This document shows positions 34,701 through 42,838 of a DNA stretch of 64,000 bases, piece by piece. The notes under the pieces are model-generated. The model did not search any database and was not told where the DNA came from. It saw only the letters and a program-made list of their open reading frames with translations. The DNA comes from Bacillota bacterium (GTDB taxonomy: Bacteria; Bacillota; Clostridia; Oscillospirales; Ruminococcaceae). The stretch covers positions 1 through 64,000 of the forward strand of contig JAEWRN010000044.1 of NCBI GenBank assembly GCA_023460035.1, given 5' to 3'. The position numbers and the translations under genes are program-made. Positions within the stretch are counted from its first letter, which is position 1. Each line of letters begins with the position of its first letter.

Positions 34701-37700
34701 CAGCTGTTCGTGGTTGCCTGCCCTGTCACGGTATAATCTTTGCTCCACACGGTGTCATTGGCAACTGTCGCGTTCAACGTCAGGGTAACTTCACTTGGCC
34801 GGGTATTGTCGGCATTGCTGCTATCCACCCAGTTCTTGGTCAGTGTCAAATCGCTGCCACCGCTGTAAGTGTTGGTAATGGTTACGGTTGCGCCGTTTTC
34901 ACCATTTGCCGACTGCTGGCTGCTCGTATAGTTCTGCTGCCAGTCACCGGCGACTTCTTCTACCGTGTAGGTATTACGCACGCCATTTTCGTAAACAGAA
35001 AGATTATCAAAGACGTGGCTCCACTTGCCTTGTGCATCCGGTGTTAACGTTACGGGGCTACCCTCGTTAACATTATTCTTTTTCAGTTGCACCTGAATGC
35101 TTGCCGGGCGGGTCAGGTCTTTCACGGCATCGTCACCGCTCCACACCTTTTCCACCGTCAGGCTGGTGCCGCCATCCAGCAACTGGTTGGTCACTGCAAG
35201 GCCCTGTTCACTGGTCTTAGTATAGCCCGCAGGCACATTGGTTTCGGTTGCCGCCCAGGTAATGGCTTTGCCGTCCGCCGTGGTTGACGGCAGGCCGGTC
35301 GCAACTTTTTGCCAACTGTTCGTACTGGTTGTGCCAGTCACGGTGTAATCTTTACTCCACACCGCAGTCGCATCCACCATTGCATTCAGCGTCAGCGTCA
35401 CCGCATCCGGGCGTGTGCTGTCGGCATTGTTATTGTCCACCCAGTTCTTGGTCAGTGTCAAATCACTACCACCATTGTATGTGTTGGTGATCGTCACCGC
35501 CGTGCCGTTTGTCTGCTGGCTGCTGGTGTAGTTCTGCTGCCAGCTGCCCGCGGTTTCCTCTACCGTATAACTGTTTTGGACGCCACCGGTATAAGCCGGC
35601 AACCCTGTAAACTCGTGCTGCCAGTTATTATCTGCGGTCAAGGTTGCCGCATCGCCAAAGTTGTTGCCATTTTGTTTCAGCTGTACCGTAATGCTGGTCG
35701 GGCGGGTCAGGTCTTTCACGGTGTCGTCACGGCTCCACACCTTTTCTACCGTCAGGCTGGTACTGCCCTCTGTCAGCTGGTTCGTCACCGTAAGGCCTTG
35801 CTCGCTGGCTTTTGTGTAACCCGTGGGCACATTGGGTTCGGTCGCCGTCCAAGTGATGGCACTGCCATCTGCTGCCTTTGCGGGCAGGCCGTTGACGCTG
35901 CCCTCCCAGCTGTTACCCTCCGTTGTCACCATGCCACTGTTCAGCGTATAGCTGCCAAGCTGCGTCGTCACGCCATTGACTGTCCCATTCAGCGTAAGGT
36001 TCAGCGTTGTCGGGCGGGTGGTATAAGCGTTATTATTGTCTACCCACACTTTGGTCAGCGTAATACTTTCGTCGCCGGTATAGGTATTCGTAATCGTGAC
36101 CTTGGTATCAGCAGTTTGCTGGCTGTTTGTGTAGTTCTGCTGCCAGCTACCAGCAACCTCTGCCACCGTATAAGTGTTTTTCACTCCATCGGTGTACATT
36201 GGCAAGCCGGTATAGGTATACTGCCAGCTGCCATCGGGCCCGCTTGTCAAGTTAACAGGGCTGCCTTCGTTGACATTATTCTTTTTCAGTTGCACCTGAA
36301 TGCTTGCCGGGCGGGTCAGGTCTTTCACGGCGTTATCGCCGCTCCACACCTTTTCCACTGTCAAACTGGTGTTGCCATCTTGCAACTGGTTCGTTATGGT
36401 AAGGCCCTGCTCACTGACTTTGGTATACCCTGTGGGCACCACACTCTCAGTGGCAGTATAAATAATGGTTTTGCCTTCTGCTGTCTTGGTGGGCAGTTTT
36501 TCTGTGGTAAAGCCCCAGCTTGATGCCGTACCCGTGGTACCAAACGTATAATCTTTGTGCCACAGCTCGGTGCCGTCCACCTTGGCATGCAGTGTAAAGG
36601 TCACGCCGGCCGGGCGGGTATTATCGACATTGTTGCCGTCCACCCAGGCCTTGGTGAGTTGCTGTTCTTTTGTGCCGCCATTATAGGTGTTGGTCACCGT
36701 ATAACCATTTTGTGCCGTGCCGTTTTGGGTGGTGTAGTTGGCTGTCCATGCACCCTGCACTTCGCGCACGGTATATTGGATGATTGCGCCGGAAGTATTG
36801 TATTTTGCAAGGCCGGTAAAGCTGTACTGCCAGTTGCCGGCGGCGGTTGCGGTGGTGGTGCGTGCCGGGCTAAGGGCTGTGCCATCTGCCAGCAGCTCTA
36901 ATGTAACGGTCTGCGGGCGAATCACGGCGGAAAGCGCGCTGTCGCCGCTCCACACCTTTTGTCCTTCTACCTTAACCTCGTTGTTCGGGGCAATGGTATT
37001 GACCAGCGTGTAGCCGTTTGCCTTTGTGCCCACTGCCGTAGTGGAAATGTAGCCATTCGGCACTTCTGTCTCGGTGACCGCGTAGGCGATCTCCGCACCG
37101 TTTGCATTGTATTTGGGCAGGCCGTTAAAGCTGGCTGCCCAACCATTCTCCGCAGTCAGCGTTTTGGTTGCCACCAGCAGATTATCTGCCTTTAACTGTA
37201 TCGTCAGCTCACTTGGGCGCAGGCCCTGTTGGTTGTTACCGTCCACCCAAGTCTTGCTTGCCTGAATATCGATGGTCGTGCTGAGGGTGTTGGTGACGGT
37301 CAGGCCATTTTCCGCCTTGGTGTAACCCGCAGGTGTTGCACTGGTTTCCACTGCGGTGTACACGATCTGCGCCCCTGCGTTGTTATATTTTGCAAGGCCG
37401 GTAAACTCGTGCTTCCAGTTGTTTTGGCTGTTGAGGACTACCGTTTTGGCCGGGCTGAAGCTTTGGCCGTCGGCCAGCAACTCTACGGTCACCTGTGCCG
37501 GGCGGCTAAGGGCTTCGTACCCGTTTTCACCCTGCCATGCTTTTTGCACCGTCTGCGAAATCGTCTGCTGGTTTACCGTGTTGGTCACCGTAATGGTGCC
37601 CCCCGCGCTAGCGCCGGCCGCAGGTGTATAAACCGGTGCCGCATAACCCGTCACCTGTGTTTCAGTTACGGTATAGTTGATGTCTGCACCCAGTGCGTTT

Positions 37701-40700
37701 TTCTGCGGCAGGCCGGTAAAGGTAGTACCCCAGCCGCTTGCAGCAGTGCTCTGCACCGCCGCAACCGCTTTGCCGTCGGCATACAGCGTATAGCTGATAG
37801 ACTGTGGGCGGGTCGCGGACGTACCGTTACCATCATTCCACACTTTTTCTACTGTAATCGTTTTGTCTTTGGTCAGCGTATTGGTTACCGCAAGCCCATT
37901 TTCGGCCTTGGTATAGCCCAGCGGGGTCGCAGCTTCTTTTACGGTGTAGACGATATTCGTGCCGTCGCTGTTTTTCTGCGGCAAGTTTTCAAATTTGCCA
38001 GCCCACTGGTTTTCATTGCCAACCACTGTGCTGGAGGCCGTTAAGGTCAACGTCTGGCCATCTACCTTTACACCATCCGCATAAAGCTGCAACGTAATGC
38101 TGTTGGGGCGTGTGCCATAAAGGTTGCCGTCATCTGCCCAATTTTTGACTGCCGTTACACTTTGGTCTGTTGTAAGGGTGTTGGTGATGTTGTTCCCGCT
38201 GTAGCTTGCGCTATAACCCGTCACCGCGGTTTCTTGCACCGCATAAGTAATGGGGTTGCCCGCAAAATCTGCTGACGGCAGGTTCGCCCACTGGTAGCCC
38301 CAATCCGGCCCGGTGACTGTTTTGCTTGCCACCTGCGCCCCGTTTGCCAGCAGGTTTACTGTAATGCTGGCCGGGCGGGTATTGTACTGGTCATTGGAGT
38401 CCTTCCAGGTTTTTTCGCCGCGCACCGTCACCGTTTTACCACCCAGTGTATTGGTAAGCAGCGCACTGCCGGTGTTGCCGGTAATCGTAACCGCACCTCC
38501 GGTGACCGCATAGCCGCTACCCGCGGGCAGTGTTTCTTTTACCACGTAAGTGATGGGGGCGCCGTCTGCGTCATACTTTGCCACCGGGGTAAAGTTCTTT
38601 GCCGCCCAGCCCTCGGCTGAGGTAAGCGTCACGGTACCCAGTGCATTTGCCGCATCGTTTTGCTGCCCGTCACGGTACAGCGCAAGCTGAATAGAAGCAG
38701 GGCGCAATGCAGTATAGCCATCGTCCCCCGCCCACTGCTTTGCCGCGCTGATTGTTGCTTTGTCGCCGATATCGCTGCGGGTATTGGTGATGACAAACCC
38801 ATCTGCCGCACTGCCGGTGACTGCTTTGGTATAGCCATTCGGCACCGACTGCTCGTCGACGGTATAGGCCCAGCTCTCGCCCGTTGCAAGGTCGTATCTG
38901 TCCAGATTTTCAAACGTTACCTGCCAGTTGTTTGCCGCATTGGCAGGCAGTGTTTTTTCAAAAGAGGTGTCGCGCCCTGTGCTGTTTGCACGGTGCAATA
39001 CCATGGTTACCGCGGTGGGCCGGGTGATACCAGCTGCATTGCCGTCCACCCATACTTTGCTGGCCGACACCGCAACATCATTGGTCTGCTGCAGGCTGTT
39101 GGGCACCTTGATGATGGTCTCATTTTCCGTCACCGTAGTGATGATGATTTTGCTGCCGGTCACCGGGAGTCCGTTTTCATCACATTGCATTACTTCAAGG
39201 CTGCCGCCATTATCTTTGAGTGTAATGTAGAACGAGCCCACGCCGGTATATCCGTCAGGGGCGGTCTCAGTCACACGGTAAATTTGTCCAAAAGTCAGCA
39301 CTGAAACAGCATCGCTAAAGTCGTAAACATATTCGGTGCCCGAATCCGCACCAAACAACCCGGTAATCGCATCGACGAACTGGGTCCACAAAGTGGTCTC
39401 GCCGTCACGGGGGGCACGGGCTGTCAGTTCTTTTTCGCCGCTGATGTCCCCGCCGGATACGGTAAACTTTGCCCCTGCAAGGGCGTTGCCGTAACTGTCG
39501 TATTTTTCAATACGCACCGTGTCAGCTTCCAGTGTTTTTTCAATATCGGTCACTGTAATGGTTTTGCTGCTTGGATTCAGCACAAACCCGCTGACAACGC
39601 CAGTTTGCACTATGGTACCATCCGGCCCCACCTGCACGACATAGCTGCCGGTAATTGCCTTGTACCCCGCCGGTGCCACGCTTTCGCGCACGGTATAGCT
39701 GGTATTGTTTTTGGCTTCAAAAGTATACGAAGCATACCCTGTCGCCGCGCTACCACTTGCTAAAACCGGGGTCAGCACGACCGCCGCACCAGTACCATCC
39801 GTCACGGTAAAGCTTGCCCCACGCACCGGGTTGCCCTGCCGATCAGTTTTGTTGATGGTCACCGTTTCGGTGTGAATCTTGTTTTCAAACAGGTTCGTAT
39901 AAACCACATCTTTTTGTGCCACACTACCGGTCACGATGGTGGGGTCGGTAGCATCCTGCTTCGCACCCGTTGGCGCAGTAACTTCGTTTAAATCATAGCC
40001 ATCGGCCGCAAGCTCTTGTACTTTGTACTCGGTGCCCACCGGCAGGCCCTTGATTGATGCCGTATCACCCTTTTTCAGCGTAATCACACCATCCGCGCCC
40101 AGTTGCGTGGGGGTATCGGCATCATTCAAATATACATCGCCAGTATACAGCACATTGTTTTTGCCGTAATCCTCGTTGGTTAGCCATACCTTAAAGGTAA
40201 AGGTATCCTCTGCCTGCAACAGATCACCCTGTACTGCCTTTTCAATTTTCAACGTACCGGTGTCTGCCGTATTGGTAAAGGTGTAAAGCAAACGGCTTTT
40301 GTTTGGGTCGCCGGTTTGGTAAGCGCCGCTCTCTTTGCCATCCGCCTGCGATTTTAGCACCTGCTGTGTGATGAGGTCCTGCACCTGATTGCTTGTCTTA
40401 AAAAGGTCGGCATTCACTTCCTGCATTTCGACGGTGTTGCCTGCAGCTAAATTGAAAGAAGCCGTCTCGCCCGCTTTCAGCGACAGCATCCCATTGGCAT
40501 CGGTCGTATAGCCCTCTGCGCCAACCTTATATTCCAGCCCCGGCGCCACTGCGCCGTTGACCAGCACTTTAAATTGATATTCAGTATTTTCATCCACAAT
40601 GGCATCATTTAACCCGGTGACCTGTTTAAACAGGTTCGGGTTGCCGGTAAAGGTGAGCAGGTTAAAGGTCATTTTGTTATTGCTTTCGCCTGCACCGCGC

Positions 40701-42022
40701 TCCATATAGAAGATATTCATTGTGTGCATCGAATAATCTTCCATCGAAAGCCCCAGTGATGCAAAGCTGACCGCATAGCTGTAGCCCGAGCGCGGGTTTT
40801 GGTCAATCACATTCTTCCACCCTAGGTGCGCCCCTGTGTTGGTGGGGTTGCCCTGGTAATAAACCAGCCCGTTTGCAAAGTCAATCAAGCCACCACTGGC
40901 ACCGTGGATACCACCGATGTCCAGCGTCAGCTTATTGTCTACATAAATCCAAAGGTCGTCATCGCCCGAAAACTCAAATGTCATCGGGGTGGTACCGTTA
41001 ATCATGCCGTCTTTCGGCATCGCAAACTGCACGTTGAGGCTCATGCCAAAGTAATAATTTTGCCCTCTGGTACCAAACGGCCAAAAACCGTTTTCTGAGT
41101 TTGCAAGCATTTCCAACCGGTTTGTGGAGGTATTGAACTCCACCCCATTGGCACTGGAATCATAGCTGTATTTATTGGTCGTGTCATCATAAAAGAAGGG
41201 GATGGAAACATTGAACCACACTTTTTTATAAGTGGTCGGCGATGTGCCAAACAGATCCGGCGCGCCAAGGCGGAAAAGCCCCTGCGACAAATCTTCTTTG
41301 GTGATGCCCCAATAGCTGGGTGCCCCATTATAGCTGTTCAGCACGGCAGCCCAGTTACCGGCTGCCGCCTGATTATAATCGCCAAACACAATGGCAGACC
41401 CATCCGACCCATTGCGCCCGGCATTCAGCGCGCTGGTATCATTGGTCGCCCACGTGCCATTGGAATAAGTACCATAGTCGTACAGGTTGCCCGGCAGGTA
41501 CACCGACGAAATGGTGCCAATACCTCCTGGATTTTCTCTATTTGTAGATAGGTAGATACGAACTGTACCCGCGTTATTAACGCCATCTGACATAATTTGT
41601 CTTTGTGCGACACCCACATAAACAGTACCATCTTTTTGTATTGGATATGTCGCATTGTTGTATGTCATTTTTTCAAATGTGAAATTCTCATTCACTTCAA
41701 AAGAGAACTTTGTTGAGACTGCATTGTCGCCACCTGAAGCATGAATCATATATTGAGGAAAGTTCATGTCAAGTATTGATTTTTCATTGTTAACGTATAC
41801 TTCCACACCCAAAGAATAATCCAAACCAGAGCCATTGTCATCGCTGTAAGTATCTTGGTGTTTTAATATGCCAAATTCATTAGGCCATTTTTTCAACAAA
41901 TACGATCCTGCACTCATCGATTTGGCCGATGTCGCAAACACTTCAAAAAAGCCGCTTGGCACGATGGAAAGCAGCATCAGTAACGCTAGGAAAGCACTTA
42001 AAAAACGTTTCTTTGTATTCAT
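31742..42022 (-). CDS. Giant Cna-B repeat surface adhesin with sortase signal
   Basis: 3426 residues from ATG 42022 (GGAGG nine bases upstream; ATG 42028 is too close). A signal peptide (MNTKKRFLSAFLALLMLLS) is followed by a PA14/fibro-slime-like domain (about 200-430, with FEFSGDDDLWIYVDN). Two SpaA/prealbumin-like domains (KTDRQGNPVRGASFTV, EKYDSYGNALAGAKFTV) come next, then about 17 Cna-B domains (about 977-2690). After these lie InlB/Flg_new-like repeats, an Ala-rich coiled coil (about 3040-3270), a Pro-Thr wall-spanning tract, and LPETS plus a hydrophobic helix and RRKKR. Cna-B domains normally carry Lys-Asn isopeptide bonds (KVW...TNT). It is expected to be anchored to the wall and to mediate adhesion; the nearby sortase is the likely partner. 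Confidence 0.93.
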   Translation of the reverse strand: MNTKKRFLSAFLALLMLLSIVPSGFFEVFATSAKSMSAGSYLLKKWPNEFGILKHQDTYSDDNGSGLDYSLGVEVYVNNEKSILDMNFPQYMIHASGGDNAVSTKFSFEVNENFTFEKMTYNNATYPIQKDGTVYVGVAQRQIMSDGVNNAGTVRIYLSTNRENPGGIGTISSVYLPGNLYDYGTYSNGTWATNDTSALNAGRNGSDGSAIVFGDYNQAAAGNWAAVLNSYNGAPSYWGITKEDLSQGLFRLGAPDLFGTSPTTYKKVWFNVSIPFFYDDTTNKYSYDSSANGVEFNTSTNRLEMLANSENGFWPFGTRGQNYYFGMSLNVQFAMPKDGMINGTTPMTFEFSGDDDLWIYVDNKLTLDIGGIHGASGGLIDFANGLVYYQGNPTNTGAHLGWKNVIDQNPRSGYSYAVSFASLGLSMEDYSMHTMNIFYMERGAGESNNKMTFNLLTFTGNPNLFKQVTGLNDAIVDENTEYQFKVLVNGAVAPGLEYKVGAEGYTTDANGMLSLKAGETASFNLAAGNTVEMQEVNADLFKTSNQVQDLITQQVLKSQADGKESGAYQTGDPNKSRLLYTFTNTADTGTLKIEKAVQGDLLQAEDTFTFKVWLTNEDYGKNNVLYTGDVYLNDADTPTQLGADGVITLKKGDTASIKGLPVGTEYKVQELAADGYDLNEVTAPTGAKQDATDPTIVTGSVAQKDVVYTNLFENKIHTETVTINKTDRQGNPVRGASFTVTDGTGAAVVLTPVLASGSAATGYASYTFEAKNNTSYTVRESVAPAGYKAITGSYVVQVGPDGTIVQTGVVSGFVLNPSSKTITVTDIEKTLEADTVRIEKYDSYGNALAGAKFTVSGGDISGEKELTARAPRDGETTLWTQFVDAITGLFGADSGTEYVYDFSDAVSVLTFGQIYRVTETAPDGYTGVGSFYITLKDNGGSLEVMQCDENGLPVTGSKIIITTVTENETIIKVPNSLQQTNDVAVSASKVWVDGNAAGITRPTAVTMVLHRANSTGRDTSFEKTLPANAANNWQVTFENLDRYDLATGESWAYTVDEQSVPNGYTKAVTGSAADGFVITNTRSDIGDKATISAAKQWAGDDGYTALRPASIQLALYRDGQQNDAANALGTVTLTSAEGWAAKNFTPVAKYDADGAPITYVVKETLPAGSGYAVTGGAVTITGNTGSALLTNTLGGKTVTVRGEKTWKDSNDQYNTRPASITVNLLANGAQVASKTVTGPDWGYQWANLPSADFAGNPITYAVQETAVTGYSASYSGNNITNTLTTDQSVTAVKNWADDGNLYGTRPNSITLQLYADGVKVDGQTLTLTASSTVVGNENQWAGKFENLPQKNSDGTNIVYTVKEAATPLGYTKAENGLAVTNTLTKDKTITVEKVWNDGNGTSATRPQSISYTLYADGKAVAAVQSTAASGWGTTFTGLPQKNALGADINYTVTETQVTGYAAPVYTPAAGASAGGTITVTNTVNQQTISQTVQKAWQGENGYEALSRPAQVTVELLADGQSFSPAKTVVLNSQNNWKHEFTGLAKYNNAGAQIVYTAVETSATPAGYTKAENGLTVTNTLSTTIDIQASKTWVDGNNQQGLRPSELTIQLKADNLLVATKTLTAENGWAASFNGLPKYNANGAEIAYAVTETEVPNGYISTTAVGTKANGYTLVNTIAPNNEVKVEGQKVWSGDSALSAVIRPQTVTLELLADGTALSPARTTTATAAGNWQYSFTGLAKYNTSGAIIQYTVREVQGAWTANYTTQNGTAQNGYTVTNTYNGGTKEQQLTKAWVDGNNVDNTRPAGVTFTLHAKVDGTELWHKDYTFGTTGTASSWGFTTEKLPTKTAEGKTIIYTATESVVPTGYTKVSEQGLTITNQLQDGNTSLTVEKVWSGDNAVKDLTRPASIQVQLKKNNVNEGSPVNLTSGPDGSWQYTYTGLPMYTDGVKNTYTVAEVAGSWQQNYTNSQQTADTKVTITNTYTGDESITLTKVWVDNNNAYTTRPTTLNLTLNGTVNGVTTQLGSYTLNSGMVTTEGNSWEGSVNGLPAKAADGSAITWTATEPNVPTGYTKASEQGLTVTNQLTEGSTSLTVEKVWSRDDTVKDLTRPTSITVQLKQNGNNFGDAATLTADNNWQHEFTGLPAYTGGVQNSYTVEETAGSWQQNYTSSQQTNGTAVTITNTYNGGSDLTLTKNWVDNNNADSTRPDAVTLTLNAMVDATAVWSKDYTVTGTTSTNSWQKVATGLPSTTADGKAITWAATETNVPAGYTKTSEQGLAVTNQLLDGGTSLTVEKVWSGDDAVKDLTRPASIQVQLKKNNVNEGSPVTLTPDAQGKWSHVFDNLSVYENGVRNTYTVEEVAGDWQQNYTSSQQSANGENGATVTITNTYSGGSDLTLTKNWVDSSNADNTRPSEVTLTLNATVANDTVWSKDYTVTGQATTNSWQKIVSGMPSQTANGSAITWTATEPSVPTGYTKTSEQGLAVTNQLQDGTTSLTVQKVWTGDDTVKNLTRPASIEVKLKQNGNNLGAPVALTADGSWQYEFKALPSYTNGVKNVYTVQEVAGSWQQNYTTSQQTAGTTVTITNTYSGGSDLTLTKVWVDDNDATGGRPASLTLTLNYTVGDTTARQADYTLDASSVTADGSWQKVVSGMPSQTAAGSAITWSVSEEDANVPQGYTKTQQTGLTVTNTIQQYPVVVKYHVFDETGAEKTFTTPLQDVSLGTVSYNTTLSSLETAAQARKDEYYGLAGKVDVDQYQRGVVRAVTGNVSTDPALNVIHVDYMPLSIATKYTVTYSNGLEGNDAATYSGGSREAGANYTVLGNSVTGFTNGNKTFAGWQQVTQYPVGASVGSAQQQPEGNVIYQAIWQGATYDITYHANYRDPALPDAADVLDNNGGSGYQESASFTTYTVGDGKNITTFVKPGYHFVGWALQPDGGVAYAPGFEGSMSAANLELYAVWQPNITIPDRISVSAEHNYYLDGTTGEGQNSYSITPDSADLILGNEIHYVFGANTYGKKDATITVIKTALPVGIDLPTEPVATWTDEMEQQYQDGVLKDYQDAKQALATAKSAVDAMTKQQADAEKAKQTLASAQNAVTAAQAGYNDAVALAAAAGDTAANLNTALTAKQAELDTLNADPRSAEDDPDHAAWQAEVDAANAAIADLQGKLQLLANEDTAAAALAAAQQTLNALLAPYAAGADLTDAAALAAAVTAYQDAQDALIADAQAKLPDLTAAEQTAETQLAAAKMAFDPVDADRTAKIAADQAAKTQYEDELKAYQDALTEGSSTTEMAWDGTLVLENGYDYKLVYNYNRTTPVPTPTPTPTPTPTPTPTPVPPTPPTPQPTPVITPPPPPTGPVVIPEDEVPLGALPTKSRNRKGVYKILDDTVPLGALPETSGSGGLLEGGFGAVLMVLGAALRLLGRRKKRDDQE
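33960..39090 (-). repeat. Array of about 17 Cna-B domain repeats
   Basis: Each unit is roughly 85-100 residues and begins with K-x-W-x-D/G...TRP and ends with TNT. In the distal half the units alternate between two types, (T)SLTVEKVWSGDDAVKDLTRP and (S)DLTLTKNWVDNNNADSTRP. This creates two-domain super-repeats that are nearly identical at DNA level (for example around 35050-35160 and 36260-36360). Such an array can change length by recombination. Confidence 0.85.
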
Positions 42023-42085
42023 CCCCATAGTCCTCCTTTATTTGCCAGAGGTTTGTACCCCACACCACTGTGTGTGATATTGCGT

Positions 42086-42577
42086 TTACAGCACAACTTG
42101 TTCTGCCGGCTGCTCTGTGTTTTCATCTAAAATTTCATCCATCAGTTTAATTAATTCTAACGTGCTGCGAAAATGCCTTGTTTCGTTTTGCTCGGCCCAG
42201 GTGATGGTGCCCTGCCAGCTTGCATTTTGCCGAAACTGCACTTGAACTACAAAAGTTGCCTTTTCGCCACGTTTTTCTTTCAACAACTCGTCGCTCATAT
42301 AGCGCCTCACCTCTCTATCTCTTTTTTGTCTTACCGGCTGTGGTACTTCATGGTGAAAGCTGCGGCAGCAGCACGCCTCCTGTGGGAATGCGAGCCGATT
42401 GTAAAACTCTTCCATCCCGCAAAGCAGCTGTAGCACACTTTGAAAGCGAACCGGAGACGGCAGAAATGGGTTATACCAGTGCCCACACAACTCCATGTTG
42501 CGAGGGGTATCCATGCAGACCAAAATGCGGGTCGCCCCATTTGGGATCAAAATGCTTTTGTGTTCGGCCATGGCCAT
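42086..42577 (-). CDS. Hypothetical protein, adhesin-operon partner
   Basis: 163 residues from ATG 42577 (AAGGCGG upstream). I do not recognise a named family. The N-terminal part (SILIPNGATRILVCMDTPRN) is followed by a Cys-rich segment (ACCCRSF) and a C-terminal part with FVVQVQFRQNASWQGTITWA and FRSTLELIKLMDEIL. There is no signal peptide or membrane helix, so it is cytoplasmic. It is the first gene after the SARP-like operator and lies 63 bases upstream of the adhesin start, so the two are probably one transcript. A regulatory or secretion-helper role is possible but unproven. Confidence 0.65.
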   Translation of the reverse strand: MAMAEHKSILIPNGATRILVCMDTPRNMELCGHWYNPFLPSPVRFQSVLQLLCGMEEFYNRLAFPQEACCCRSFHHEVPQPVRQKRDREVRRYMSDELLKEKRGEKATFVVQVQFRQNASWQGTITWAEQNETRHFRSTLELIKLMDEILDENTEQPAEQVVL

Positions 42578-42645
42578 TTCTGTTGTACCGCCTTTCAAGG
42601 TATTCTGCGGCGGGCCAAAGGATGCAGCTTCGCCTTTTATCACTA

Positions 42646-42691
42646 TTTATACACATTTATTAAATCACGTTTCAGTCACCATACAGTCACC
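42646..42691 (-). promoter_or_regulatory. SARP-type operator and promoter of the adhesin operon
   Basis: On the minus strand three heptamers, GGTGACT (42691-42685), GGTGACT (42680-42674) and CGTGATT (42669-42663), are spaced exactly 11 bp apart. A -10 box TATAAA (42651-42646) follows 11 bases after the last. Direct heptamers with 11-bp periodicity upstream of the -10 box are the classical binding pattern of SARP regulators, and a BTAD regulator gene is the adjacent upstream gene. Confidence 0.72.
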
Positions 42692-42773
42692 GTTTTCGCT
42701 TTTTCGGAAATTTTTTCTTCTTTTTTTTCAGTTATTGCGACTCGCGTGAAAAAAGTAACAATTAATAGGTTAA

Positions 42774-42815
42774 AAAACGGTCTAAAAATCACTTTTGTGA
42801 CTTTTAGACCGTTTT
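42774..42815 (-). terminator. Terminator after the BTAD regulator
   Basis: Arms aaaacggtctaaaaatcac (42774-42792) and gtgacttttagaccgtttt (42797-42815) enclose a four-base loop. On the minus strand the stem is followed by TTTTTTAACC. It begins 24 bases after the regulator stop and insulates the adhesin operon promoter. Confidence 0.9.
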
Positions 42816-42838
42816 CATAGCATCTATGCTTTTTGCGC

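Noticed and set aside
32201..36523. Very long open frames on the plus strand opposite the adhesin gene (32201-35047 and 35309-36523)
   Set aside because: They are antisense to a clear, repeat-rich minus-strand gene; the repeats create open frames. No ribosome site or family motif was seen.
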